This document shows, piece by piece, positions 47,702-55,737 of a stretch of 64,000 nucleotides of DNA. Source of the DNA: Acidobacteriaceae bacterium (GTDB lineage: Bacteria > Acidobacteriota > Terriglobia > Terriglobales > Acidobacteriaceae); assembly GCA_025462735.1 (NCBI GenBank), contig JAOAPC010000018.1:124001-188000 (forward strand), written 5' to 3'. The translations under genes and the position numbers were made by a program. Position 1 is the stretch's first letter, and each line of letters starts with the position of its first letter. The notes beneath the pieces are model-generated. The model was given only the letters and a program-made list of their open reading frames with translations. It was not told the DNA's origin and searched no databases.

Positions 47702-48889
47702 ATGAAGAAAGAATCTGGCCTGCGACGAACCACCAACGAACAACGACGTGAATCCCCCGGCTTCTCCACCCGCGCCATCCACGATGGCCAGGAGCCTGAT
47801 CCCCTAACCGGGGCCGTCAACGTTCCCATCTACGCAAGCTCAACTTATGTCCAGGAAGAACTCGGCAAGAATAAGGGATATGAATACGCCCGGGTCACCA
47901 ACCCCACGCGAGACCGGCTGGAAACGAACCTCGCCTCTCTCGAAGGGGGCGTCGCGTCGCGTGTCTTCGCCAGCGGCATGGCGGCGATTAATGCCATCTG
48001 TGCTATGTATAAATCCGGCGACCACGTCGTCTGCGGCCACGATCTTTATGGTGGCGTTCCGCGCCTGTTCAATCAAGTGCTCTCCGGATACGGCGTTGAA
48101 TTCACTTACGTAGATACCTCTGATCCTAAGAATGTCGAACGCGCCATTCGCAAAAGCACTCGCATGGTCTATGTGGAAACTCCAACCAATCCGCTGATGA
48201 CCGTGAGCGATATTGCAGCCATTGCGCGCATTTGTCGCAGCAAGAAAGTCGAATTGGTTGTGGACAACACATTCATGTCTCCGTACTTTCAGCAGCCAAT
48301 CGCGCTGGGTGCAGATATGGTTGTTCATTCGACGACAAAATTTCTAAACGGTCATAGCGATGGCCTGGGCGGGGTCGTGGTTTGCACGCGACAAGATCAG
48401 GCGGAGCAGTTGGGCTTCGTGCAAAAAGCCGCGGGCGCGATTCTTTCTCCCTTCGAGTGCTGGCTAGTTCTTCGCGGTACGAAAACCCTGGCGGTTCGCA
48501 TGTTGCAGCATGATTGCAATGGGCGTCAGGTGGCAGAATTCCTCGCAGCCCACAATAAAGTGAAAGCCGTATTCTATCCCGGACTGAAAGACCATCCTCA
48601 ACATGAGCTCGCTAAACGCCAGATGAGTGGGTTCGGCTCCATGATCACCTTCGAAACGGGTTCCCTCGCCAATGCAGCCAAGATGCTCAAGCGAGTGCGG
48701 GTGTGCTCACTCGGAGAGTCTTTGGGCGGAGTCGAAACCCTCATCTCCCATCCCGCCACCATGACTCATGCCGCATTAGGAGAGAAGGGACGAAAGGCCA
48801 TCGGCATCACCGACGGCATGGTGCGCATTTCAGTCGGAATCGAAAATGTAGAAGATATTATTGCGGACCTAAACCAGGCGCTCACCTAG
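47702..48889 (+). CDS. Cystathionine gamma-synthase/lyase family PLP enzyme
   Basis: 395 residues from ATG 47702 (MKKESGLRR); the longer frame upstream runs through repeats and cysK. Fold type I aspartate-aminotransferase-like enzyme of sulfur amino acid metabolism. Motifs: PIYASSTYVQ, YEYARVTNPTRDRLE, the PLP Lys in HSTTKFLNGHSD, and SLGGVETLISHPATMTHA. It could be cystathionine gamma-synthase (metB) or lyase; the neighbour cysK fits either direction of transsulfuration. Confidence 0.92.
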   Translation: MKKESGLRRTTNEQRRESPGFSTRAIHDGQEPDPLTGAVNVPIYASSTYVQEELGKNKGYEYARVTNPTRDRLETNLASLEGGVASRVFASGMAAINAICAMYKSGDHVVCGHDLYGGVPRLFNQVLSGYGVEFTYVDTSDPKNVERAIRKSTRMVYVETPTNPLMTVSDIAAIARICRSKKVELVVDNTFMSPYFQQPIALGADMVVHSTTKFLNGHSDGLGGVVVCTRQDQAEQLGFVQKAAGAILSPFECWLVLRGTKTLAVRMLQHDCNGRQVAEFLAAHNKVKAVFYPGLKDHPQHELAKRQMSGFGSMITFETGSLANAAKMLKRVRVCSLGESLGGVETLISHPATMTHAALGEKGRKAIGITDGMVRISVGIENVEDIIADLNQALT

Positions 48890-48934
48890 CTTCTGTTACA
48901 ATCCCCCGATCCTTTCGCGCGGCGAGCGTGGCCC

Positions 48935-49165
48935 ATGAAGCGTCCGTCTGTCGGAGCAATTGTCTTAGGGCTGATTCCTTTTGGTGCGATTTGTTTCTCG
49001 GTTTCGCTCTGGGATCGGATTCATCCCATCATCTTTGGCCTGCCTTTTAATTTTTTCTGGTTAATCCTGTGGACTCTGCTGACTCCGCTTTGCATGTGGG
49101 CAAGTTATTTATTGGACGAGCCACACGAAGGTGAACTCAGTCGCGAACAGGATGGTCAAGTTTGA
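48935..49165 (+). CDS. DUF3311 small membrane protein
   Basis: 76 residues with two predicted helices (VLGLIPFGAICFSVSLW and FNFFWLILWTLLTPLCMW), the size and pattern of DUF3311, which are companion proteins of sodium/solute symporters. Its stop codon overlaps the TTG start of the symporter. Confidence 0.82.
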   Translation: MKRPSVGAIVLGLIPFGAICFSVSLWDRIHPIIFGLPFNFFWLILWTLLTPLCMWASYLLDEPHEGELSREQDGQV

Positions 49166-50619
49166 GCCCCACTCTTGTTGCGCTCTCAATTATCTCGGCC
49201 ATTGTGGCGATAGGTTCCCTTGCAGGTTTTTCTGCTCGCTTTTATCACAAGATGGATCTAGAGCAGTGGACAGTTGGCGGCAGGGGTTTCGGCACGATAC
49301 TAGTTTGGCTCCTGATGGCCGGCGAAATCTATACCACCTTCACTTTTCTCGGTGCTAGCGGGTGGGCCTATTCGCGGGGAGGCCCGGTTTTATACATCCT
49401 CGGATATGGCCCATTAATGTATGTAGTGTCGTACTACGTCCTTCCTCAGGTTTGGGAAGCCGGTCGCAGGCACAACCTGCAAACTCTAGGCGACTTCTTT
49501 CAATCGCGGTATGGCCGAACATATCTATCATCCTTTGTGGCATTAGTGGGAATGGTTTTTCTCCTGCCCTACGTGCAGCTTCAGCTCACCGGACTGGGGA
49601 TCATTGTCGAAGTTGCCAGCTACGGTGCGATTCACCGCACGCCCGCCATTATTATTGCTTTCGCGATCGTCGCAGGATTTGTTTTTGTAAGCGGCGTGCG
49701 AGGGGTGGCGTGGGCAAGTGTGATCAAAGATTTTTTATTGCTGTTTGCCGCTCTGTTTATAGGAATAGCCATTCCCTACATTTATTTCGGTGGCATTGGG
49801 CGAATGTTCGCTGCTTTGGCCCATGCCAAACCTGAGCACCTCGTGATGCCGGGGGCCACGAAGAGTCTGGGTCATACATGGTACGTCTCGAGCGTACTCA
49901 TGACTGCGCTGGGTTTTTTTATGTGGCCGCACAATTTTGCAGCGTCGTTCACTGCACGCAGCGGGAAAATTTTGCGCCGGAATGCCGTCTTCATGCCGCT
50001 GTACGGCATTACGATGCCACTGATGATCTTCGTAGGTCTAACCGCGGTGCTTATCGTGCCCAACCTGAACAACGGTGATCTCGCCTTGCTGACCATAGTG
50101 CGGAAGACTTTCCCGGCCTGGTTTCTCGGAGTCATCGGTGGAGCAGGCGCGCTAACCGCCATGGTACCCGCGGCGATACAAATTCTTGCCGCGGCCGCGT
50201 TGTTTTCGAAGAACATCTGCCGGCCGATACTAGCGCCCCGCATGACTGATAGGCACGTGGCGGCTCTCGCCAAGATAATGGTTTTGGTGCTTACCTCGGG
50301 CGCGCTCTATCTCGCCATTCACAGTTCAGTGAGCCTGGTCTCTCTTCTAATGATGGGGTATGCCGGAGTAGCGCAATTCTTTCCGGGAGTCCTGCTCGGC
50401 CTGTTTTCAAAAAGGGTGAGCGGGTCTGGCGTCTTCGCAGGAATTGTCTGCGGCGTTGCTGTGGTTGCGTTCTTGGTTTTGACCAATCGTGATCCATGGA
50501 TGGGCTGGAATGCGGGGTTCATCGCGCTGTGCATAAACCTTATGGTCGTGTGCGTGATCAGCTCGGTACGGCCGGCGCATATCGGAGATGCAAACGCGTT
50601 TTCGGCTACAGCGCGGTAG
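49162..50619 (+). CDS. Sodium:solute symporter family protein
   Basis: 485 residues with about 13 predicted membrane helices. SSS-family motifs: GGRGFGTILVWLLMAGEIYTTFTFLGAS (opening broken helix), SGVRGVAWASVIKDFLLL and GFFMWPHNFAASFTARSG. TTG start overlapping the DUF3311 stop, so expression is coupled. A monocarboxylate-type substrate is a guess from the DUF3311 pairing. Confidence 0.88.
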   Translation: MSPTLVALSIISAIVAIGSLAGFSARFYHKMDLEQWTVGGRGFGTILVWLLMAGEIYTTFTFLGASGWAYSRGGPVLYILGYGPLMYVVSYYVLPQVWEAGRRHNLQTLGDFFQSRYGRTYLSSFVALVGMVFLLPYVQLQLTGLGIIVEVASYGAIHRTPAIIIAFAIVAGFVFVSGVRGVAWASVIKDFLLLFAALFIGIAIPYIYFGGIGRMFAALAHAKPEHLVMPGATKSLGHTWYVSSVLMTALGFFMWPHNFAASFTARSGKILRRNAVFMPLYGITMPLMIFVGLTAVLIVPNLNNGDLALLTIVRKTFPAWFLGVIGGAGALTAMVPAAIQILAAAALFSKNICRPILAPRMTDRHVAALAKIMVLVLTSGALYLAIHSSVSLVSLLMMGYAGVAQFFPGVLLGLFSKRVSGSGVFAGIVCGVAVVAFLVLTNRDPWMGWNAGFIALCINLMVVCVISSVRPAHIGDANAFSATAR

Positions 50620-50644
50620 GCAAGTGTTATCAACCGGAGCATTG

Positions 50645-50962
50645 TCAACGCACTGAATCTTCGATCCACTTCAGATATTCTGCGCTGCCGCCTTCCATTG
50701 AGATCACGACGTACTCGGGCAAGGCATACGAATGTAGCTCCCGAATAGCACCCTGCACTTCTACACTGCGGGCTTTCGTAGTCTTGATCACTAGCAGGTA
50801 CTCTTCTGCAGTCTCGACTTTGCCTTCCCAGCGATACACGGACTGGATCCGCGGCACGATATTGACACAAGCCGCCAGTCGGCGCTCAACCAGTTCGTGC
50901 GCAATTTTCTGCGCCTCCATTTCGTTTCCCGCAGTAGTGAGGACGAGTACTTTATCTGTCAT
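50645..50962 (-). CDS. cutA: Divalent-cation tolerance protein CutA
   Basis: Small trimeric ferredoxin-like protein of 105 residues. Typical features: AQKIAHELVERRLAACVNIVP, SVYRWEGKVETAEEYLLVIKTT and YALPEYVVISMEGGSAEYLKWIE. Linked in other bacteria to copper tolerance, though the mechanism is uncertain. Convergent with the symporter gene. Confidence 0.93.
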   Translation of the reverse strand: MTDKVLVLTTAGNEMEAQKIAHELVERRLAACVNIVPRIQSVYRWEGKVETAEEYLLVIKTTKARSVEVQGAIRELHSYALPEYVVISMEGGSAEYLKWIEDSVR

Positions 50963-51013
50963 ATAGAATCAGCTTCCTGTAAGCGAGTCGAATGCCGGCA
51001 CTTTAGCCGGGAG

Positions 51014-51078
51014 GGCACGGCTTGAGCCGTGCCACTCGGGACAAACAACTCACCAACGGCACGGCTGAAAGCCGGGCC
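51014..51078. repeat. Pair of inverted GGCACGGCT hairpins upstream of phosphohexomutase
   Basis: Hairpin at 51014-51033 (GGCACGGCT...AGCCGTGCC) and a mirrored one at 51058-51078 with one mismatch, matching the pair inserted in the glycosyltransferase gene. Confidence 0.7.
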
Positions 51079-51125
51079 TCCGGATCTAGCGAAGAATAAT
51101 GCCGAATCCGGTGATCGGAATACCC

Positions 51126-52526
51126 ATGACTACACAAATCAAGTTTGGCACATCGGGATGGCGGGCGGTGATGGCCGAAGAATTTACCTTCGCCAACGTG
51201 CGTCGCGCCGTACACGGAATTGCACGCTACGTGAAATCCCAAAAACCCCAGGGCGCGCGCGTGGTCGTCGGCCGTGATCCTCGCTTCCTGGGTGAAACCT
51301 TCTGCTCCATCGCCTCAGAAATACTTGCAAGCAACGGCATCACGCCATTGGTCATTGGTGAAGCCGCTCCCACCCCCGCGATTTCCTATGCTGTGATGCA
51401 CGAGAAGGCAGATGGCGCGATCAACTTCACGGCTTCGCACAATCCACCCGAATATAACGGAATCAAATTTTCCACTCCCGACGGCGCTCCCGCCCTGCCC
51501 GAAGTGACCAAGCAGATCGAAAAGGAAATCCCTGATGACGAGCCTTCAATTCCCGATTCCAAAGGCAAGCCTTCGGCCCAAAGTCTCGACCCCAAGCCCG
51601 CATACCTGGCACGTCTCCGCGAAGCAGTCGACGTCGCAGGCATTCAGAAAGCAGGATTGCGCGTGGTCTTCGATCCGCTATGGGGCGCAGCGCGCGGCTA
51701 CTCGGATTCGATTTTGCGCGAAGCTGGTGTGAACGTCGCGACTGTTCACGATTATCGGGACGTCCTGTTCGGCAACCATGCGCCCGAACCCGACGATCAT
51801 CTGCTCGAGCCTCTCCGCGAAAAAATGCGCGAGAAGAAAGCTCATATCGGAATCGCTACCGACGGCGACGCCGACCGCTTCGGCATCGTGGATGAAGACG
51901 GCACCTTCCTTCAGCCGAATTACATCATCGCGCTTCTCTTCGATTATCTAGTCGAAAGCCGCGGCTGGAAGAATGGGGTTGCGAAGTCTGTTGCTACCAC
52001 GAACTTCATCAATGCGCTGGCTCGACATCACCAAGTCGAGTTGCACGAAACACCGGTAGGCTTCAAATACATTGGCGAACTCATCAAGCAAGACAAGATC
52101 GCCATCGGCGGAGAAGAAAGCGCGGGTCTCTCTATCCGCCATCACGTCCCCGAAAAGGACGGAATCCTCGCCGGCCTGCTCTGCTGTGAGATGGTGGCCC
52201 ATCGCGGAAAATCACTAGGGCGCCAATTGCAGGAATTATTTGCCAAAGTTGGTTCCTTCTACCCCATACGCGAGAACTTCCGCTTGACCCCCGAGGTGAA
52301 GGCGAAGTTTACTGAGAAGTTACGTGTTGATCCGACTGCTTTTTTCGGGCAGCAGGTCAGCGAAGTTGTGCGCAAGGACGGCTTGAAGCTTGTGCTTGCG
52401 AATGGTTCCTGGGTCTGTTACCGGCTCTCGGGGACCGAACCCGTGGTCAGAGTTTATTCCGAAGCGCCCAGCGCCCAGGAGTTGCAAAAACTAAGCGCTG
52501 CCGCCAAACAATGGATCTTCGAATAG
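51126..52526 (+). CDS. Phosphoglucomutase/phosphomannomutase family protein
   Basis: Alpha-D-phosphohexomutase of about 466 residues (ATG 51126; another ATG at 51099). Catalytic phosphoserine in NFTASHNPPEYNG, metal-binding DGDADRFGIVDEDG, sugar-binding GGEESAGLS, and the phosphate-binding C-terminal domain with RLSGTEPVVRVY. It interconverts hexose 1- and 6-phosphates for cell-wall or polysaccharide synthesis. The exact sugar cannot be assigned. Confidence 0.92.
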   Translation: MTTQIKFGTSGWRAVMAEEFTFANVRRAVHGIARYVKSQKPQGARVVVGRDPRFLGETFCSIASEILASNGITPLVIGEAAPTPAISYAVMHEKADGAINFTASHNPPEYNGIKFSTPDGAPALPEVTKQIEKEIPDDEPSIPDSKGKPSAQSLDPKPAYLARLREAVDVAGIQKAGLRVVFDPLWGAARGYSDSILREAGVNVATVHDYRDVLFGNHAPEPDDHLLEPLREKMREKKAHIGIATDGDADRFGIVDEDGTFLQPNYIIALLFDYLVESRGWKNGVAKSVATTNFINALARHHQVELHETPVGFKYIGELIKQDKIAIGGEESAGLSIRHHVPEKDGILAGLLCCEMVAHRGKSLGRQLQELFAKVGSFYPIRENFRLTPEVKAKFTEKLRVDPTAFFGQQVSEVVRKDGLKLVLANGSWVCYRLSGTEPVVRVYSEAPSAQELQKLSAAAKQWIFE

Positions 52527-52978
52527 GTCTTCCTAGAATCCGAATTGTTCCTTCTCCAGAGGAAAGACTGCGTACGCTCACTCAAGGCGCGGACCAGGCA
52601 GAAGCCTGGGCCGAAAAAGCTCGTGCCCGGGCTGAACCGGTCCTGGAAAAACTCTATGCAGTTCGCCGACGCTTAGCGACCGGCGCGGTCACCATAGTCG
52701 CCATTTGGCTTGTGGTGCACGCCATGTTGGGCGCGAATGGCATGGCGGTTTATCGTGCCAAACGCGCCGAATACCAGAATCTGCAAAAGCAAATCAACAG
52801 CCTTCAAAAAGAAAATAACGCGTACTCCGAACAGGTTACCCGGCTCAAGTCCGACCCCAAGCGAATCGAGAAAGAAGCACGCGAGCAGTTCCACTACGCT
52901 CGCCCCGGAGAGGTCGTCTATGTCTCTCCCGATCCGCCGGCTCCCGAAGGGGCAGTGAGTCACTCCGCACGGAAATAG
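52511..52978 (+). CDS. FtsB/DivIC-like septum formation initiator
   Basis: 155 residues: a 50-60-residue cytoplasmic N-terminus, one membrane helix (VTIVAIWLVVHAMLGA, about 61-77), then a coiled coil (EYQNLQKQINSLQKENN...) and the FtsB-type end RIEKEAREQFHYARPGEVVYV. Starts 16 bp inside the preceding mutase gene. Likely part of the divisome FtsQLB complex. Confidence 0.85.
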   Translation: MDLRIGLPRIRIVPSPEERLRTLTQGADQAEAWAEKARARAEPVLEKLYAVRRRLATGAVTIVAIWLVVHAMLGANGMAVYRAKRAEYQNLQKQINSLQKENNAYSEQVTRLKSDPKRIEKEAREQFHYARPGEVVYVSPDPPAPEGAVSHSARK

Positions 52979-53119
52979 CCTGCTTTACAACTGGAAAGCA
53001 TCGCTGTGCTATAGTTTCGGCGAATTACGGTGTTCTTGCTGCGAAACCTCCTTTGGTCGGAGGATTCGAAAAGTGTTGTCAATCGCGGCCCAGCCGCTTA
53101 AGTTGAGGAGATATTTACC

Positions 53120-53437
53120 ATGAGAAAGCTATTGCTCATCTGTACTTCAGTCGCGGTCATGTTCATGTATGTTGGGGTTTCTTTCGCTAGCGATGCCGCC
53201 ACAGTGAACGGGTACGTCACCGATTCGAAGTGCGGAGCTAAGGGAAAGACAAGCGCCGAGTGCGCGAAAAAGTGCTTTGAGAAGGGCGCTAAAGTCGTGG
53301 TCGTGACTGATGGCGACGACAAGGTCTTAACGGTTGACAATCCTGACGCGCTGACCGAGCACGTTGGACATCACGTCGCGGTCACCGGCAAGGTGAGCGG
53401 CGATTCCATCCACGTGGATAGCGTCAAGATGCTGTGA
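53120..53437 (+). CDS. Small secreted protein of unknown function
   Basis: 105 residues with a GAGGAG ribosome-binding site about 8 bp upstream and a signal peptide (LLLICTSVAVMFMYVGVSFAS). The mature part begins ATVNGYVTDSKCGAKGKTSAEC and carries three Cys, CFEKGAKVVVVTDGDDK, and a small beta-rich end (VAVTGKVSGDSIHVDSVKML), OB-fold-like. Similar tiny exported proteins are common in Acidobacteria; the role is unknown. A terminator follows. Confidence 0.75.
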   Translation: MRKLLLICTSVAVMFMYVGVSFASDAATVNGYVTDSKCGAKGKTSAECAKKCFEKGAKVVVVTDGDDKVLTVDNPDALTEHVGHHVAVTGKVSGDSIHVDSVKML

Positions 53438-53471
53438 GACGCATTTAACGAAGAGTGTTTCTGGTGAACCG

Positions 53472-53491
53472 GGCGGCGGAAGCCGCCTTTT
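53472..53491 (+). terminator. Rho-independent terminator after the small secreted protein
   Basis: GGCGGC-GGAA-GCCGCC followed immediately by TTTTCT, 34 bp after the stop codon. Confidence 0.8.
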
Positions 53492-53538
53492 CTATGACTC
53501 GCCGAAGAACCGGCCTTAATTTGAAGCGATCCAGATGC

Positions 53539-53937
53539 TTAGGGCTGTTGACGGGCCGCAATGCTGGCCAGACTATTGGCTTCACGGTTGTGCTCGCGAC
53601 TAACGTGAGAGATAGAAAACTCCAGCGATCGGGCCAATTTGCGGCAAATCCAGTTCAGGGAGTATAGGCGGGGACTTCGGCAGGCATATTCGCCGATCAT
53701 CTGCTTAACCACAATTTCGGAATCCGAAAAGACGTGTAAAGCACGGGCGCTCATAGCCAAAGCGCGCTGCAGAGCCTCTAAAAGCGCCAAGTATTCAGCT
53801 ACATTGTTGTCTTGATGTCCGATCCATTTCTGGATCCTGATGGGCCCGTTTTCGCAGCCATCGATCACCACGCCAATACCGGAAGGCCCCGGATTTCCCA
53901 GTGATCCTCCATCAACATAGGCGATAAGGCGCGACAT
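53539..53937 (-). CDS. Ribonuclease HI-like protein with altered fourth catalytic residue
   Basis: 132-residue RNase H fold. Asp in IAYVDGGSLGNPG, Glu in NNVAEYLALLEAL and Asp in HVFSDSEIVVKQM match the first three catalytic carboxylates. The fourth position, usually Asp in an ADxLA motif, is Asn here (REANSLASIAA; the codon is AAT). It may have weak or metal-altered activity, or a nucleic-acid-binding role. Confidence 0.82.
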   Translation of the reverse strand: MSRLIAYVDGGSLGNPGPSGIGVVIDGCENGPIRIQKWIGHQDNNVAEYLALLEALQRALAMSARALHVFSDSEIVVKQMIGEYACRSPRLYSLNWICRKLARSLEFSISHVSREHNREANSLASIAARQQP

Positions 53938-54101
53938 TTTCAGACTTCGGTAGATGCTGGAATAACAATGCGCGAGCGGATTCGTCCCGTCAAGAGCTTG
54001 TGTTGGTTACCTTAGCCGTAGTTTTATCCTAGATTTCCTATCTAGAAACCTGTTTTGCACAAGTCATCCACAGAAATCTCGATTTTAGGCGTGATTTGAA
54101 A

Positions 54102-54130
54102 TTGACATAGTTAAACCTAAAATTTAAGGT
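54102..54130 (+). promoter_or_regulatory. Probable sigma-70-type promoter of the ncRNA
   Basis: A perfect -35 TTGACA (54102-54107), 17-bp spacer, and a weaker -10 TAAGGT (54125-54130). No open reading frame starts downstream; the structured region does. Confidence 0.5.
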
Positions 54131-54136
54131 AACTCT

Positions 54137-54385
54137 CGTCGACGGCTGAAAGGGTTGGCTCAAATAAAATTAGCCAGTCCGAAGTAAGCTGAGTGATAGG
54201 CTCGGCAGGGTAACCTGCAGAGCAGCCAGACCCGAAAAAACCGACTAACTCTGCGAGGAGCAGTTGGGGTTTGGAACTGCGAAAGCAGTAATCACATCAA
54301 GGGCTGCGACGGTGCATGTCTCCACGCTGTTGGCTTCCTCGCAGGAGCTGGTGGCTAGAGCATAACCAATGTCGCAGCCTTTTTA
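54137..54385 (+). ncRNA. Candidate structured non-coding RNA of unknown class
   Basis: About 250 nt, gene-free, between a promoter-like site and a terminator-like end. Possible elements: GGGTTGGCT pairing with AGCCAGACCC (one bulge); GCTGAG/CTCGGC; GCAGG-GTAA-CCTGC and CTGC-GAAA-GCAG, both capped by GNRA tetraloops; GCAGTT/AACTGC; and a final 9-bp stem GGCTGCGAC (54302-54310)/GTCGCAGCC (54371-54379) followed by TTTTTA. I do not recognise the conserved cores of RNase P, SRP RNA, tmRNA or cobalamin riboswitches. 6S RNA cannot be excluded. Start is inferred from the promoter. Confidence 0.45.
54302..54385 (+). terminator. Terminator-like long hairpin at the 3' end of the ncRNA candidate
   Basis: Perfect 9-bp stem enclosing a branched interior (CCAC/GTGG and GCTTCCT/AGGAGC) and followed by a T-run TTTTTA. 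The interior is large for a simple terminator, so it may be an RNA domain and terminator in one. Confidence 0.5.
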
Positions 54386-54468
54386 CTTTTCTAACGATCC
54401 CCTCCACGCACTCGCTTCCACCTAGCAACAGTTAAAGCTCGTCGAACACAATCCCTCGCATGCCGGTC

Positions 54469-54960
54469 TTAGGAGTGGTTGGATTCCGGGAGCACACCCC
54501 GCTTCATTTTGAAACTCCTCTGCAAAATCGCGAAAAGTGCAATTTGGGCGACCAATCCTGCAGTGCTGTCGAGGATCACATCGCGAATCGTGCCGGTCCG
54601 CGACGGCAAAAAACTTTGATGCCACTCATCTAGTATCGCCACTAATGCCGTACATAGAAACGCAAGCGTGCCCCATTGCAAGCACCATCGCGTGCTAAGT
54701 CTCGGGAAACTGGCGCGCCAGGAGCGGAACAAGAGAACACTCAGTGTGAAATAGCCAACAAAATGTCCGGTCTTGCGAAGCACCACGTGCCATGCCGCGA
54801 AGCGCGCCGGATCCATTTCGAATAGAAAACGAAAGATGGGATACAGAATCCGACTGGTGTGGTCCGCAGAACCGAGGTTCGTGGATTCCGTGACGATGAC
54901 CGCCAGCCAGACGGCAGACGGGAGCCACACTCTCAGGATTCGCTTGGTGGATGAAGTCAA
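54469..54960 (-). CDS. VanZ family protein
   Basis: 163 residues with four predicted helices. The VanZ signature is present: RKTGHFVGYFTLSVLLFRSW and ILDEWHQSFLPSRTGTIRDV followed by DSTAGLVAQ. Family members are membrane proteins linked in some species to glycopeptide tolerance, but the role here is unknown. Confidence 0.86.
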   Translation of the reverse strand: MTSSTKRILRVWLPSAVWLAVIVTESTNLGSADHTSRILYPIFRFLFEMDPARFAAWHVVLRKTGHFVGYFTLSVLLFRSWRASFPRLSTRWCLQWGTLAFLCTALVAILDEWHQSFLPSRTGTIRDVILDSTAGLVAQIALFAILQRSFKMKRGVLPESNHS

Positions 54961-55090
54961 TCGCTGGTTTGCATTCTAACGCTTTCTTAGCTAAGTTTGA
55001 CGGTTGCGATAGTGCCTACTCCGCGCAGTTGCCTCTGCTCATGTCGTTAGGACCAGACGACGTACGAAGAGATCGGCGGCGCTCCGGCGT

Positions 55091-55441
55091 TCACGAGCTC
55101 GCGACGTCAGCGGTTAAAGCATCCGGCGATTGGGTATCCGCCCGCGACGCGGGATGTTGATCCGAGCCCACCAGAAATTCGATTCCGTACAAGTACAGAG
55201 CGCGATGGCGCACGGTTCCCCAAACTCTCATTGGCTCTGTGGATCTGGGCGGAAGGAATTCGACCTGAATCTGAGAATCTACTGGCAGATTTGCGATCGT
55301 AAACAGCGACATGCCGACATCGCTGATATTGATACCAAGTGCTTCAATGCAGCCAGACTCAGTGAATACACGGACCGAGGTATTGAGCAGTTGGCGTTTC
55401 TGGCGGCGCCTGTCTTGATTGAAGTTGCGTCTGAGAAACAT
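55091..55441 (-). CDS. PilZ domain protein
   Basis: 116 residues, a single PilZ domain that can bind cyclic di-GMP. The motif RxxxR is approximated by RRRQKRQ at about 11-17, and the [DN]xSxxG motif is NISDVGMSLF. The beta strands VQVEFLPPRS and VRHRALYLYGIEFLVG complete the barrel. No diguanylate cyclase gene is close. Confidence 0.78.
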   Translation of the reverse strand: MFLRRNFNQDRRRQKRQLLNTSVRVFTESGCIEALGINISDVGMSLFTIANLPVDSQIQVEFLPPRSTEPMRVWGTVRHRALYLYGIEFLVGSDQHPASRADTQSPDALTADVASS

Positions 55442-55526
55442 TGGCGGAGGGAACTGAAAACAGAGTAGCGCACGGCGGCCAGCGGATTAAGATTACGAAG
55501 GTGTACCCGCATTTTGATCGTGGAGG

Positions 55527-55597
55527 ACGGGCGTCCTCGCCCGTGCCAGATAACGAGCATCTCTTGACCATGGAGGCACGGGCGCCCTCGCCCGTGC
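55527..55597. repeat. Two copies of the ACGGGCG/CGCCCGT palindrome
   Basis: 55527-55544: ACGGGCG-TCCT-CGCCCGT. 55576-55597: GCACGGGCG-CCCT-CGCCCGTGC. Both are preceded by TGGAGG, as at 47670. Confidence 0.7.
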
Positions 55598-55630
55598 TAG
55601 CCGCAACGCCGCGCGAAGGGTTCTAGGTTT

Positions 55631-55698
55631 CCTTCGTGTCCCTCGTGGTTATGGTTCGAAAAGCAATAACCACGAAGGACACAAAGTATCACGAAGGA
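55631..55698. repeat. Word-repeat hairpin (CACGAAGG type)
   Basis: CCTTCGTGTCCCTCGTGGTTAT is mirrored by ATAACCACGAAGGACAC and further CACGAAGG words. Same GGTTA...TAACC core as the nuo-spacer copies. Confidence 0.7.
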
Positions 55699-55737
55699 GA
55701 TCGGGCAATGGGGGACTGACACCACCTTCGTGTGGTT

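Larger units (their letters stand above)
53938..54468. other. 531-bp intergenic region containing the ncRNA candidate
   Basis: No credible protein gene. The RNase H promoter is probably near 53940-54000. From 54102 the region contains a consensus-like promoter and a structured, terminator-ended stretch (separate entries). Confidence 0.6.
55442..55737. other. Intergenic region rich in palindromes
   Basis: 296 bp with no gene: two GC-rich hairpins (55527-55544 and 55576-55597) and one word-repeat hairpin (55631-55698) lie in series. Confidence 0.7.

Noticed and set aside
54137-54385. RNase P, SRP, tmRNA, group I/II intron or cobalamin riboswitch identity for the intergenic RNA candidate
   Set aside because: I could not find their conserved core sequences (for example the GAGGAAAGTCC region of RNase P or the GGAAGGAAGCAGCC core of SRP RNA) on either strand.
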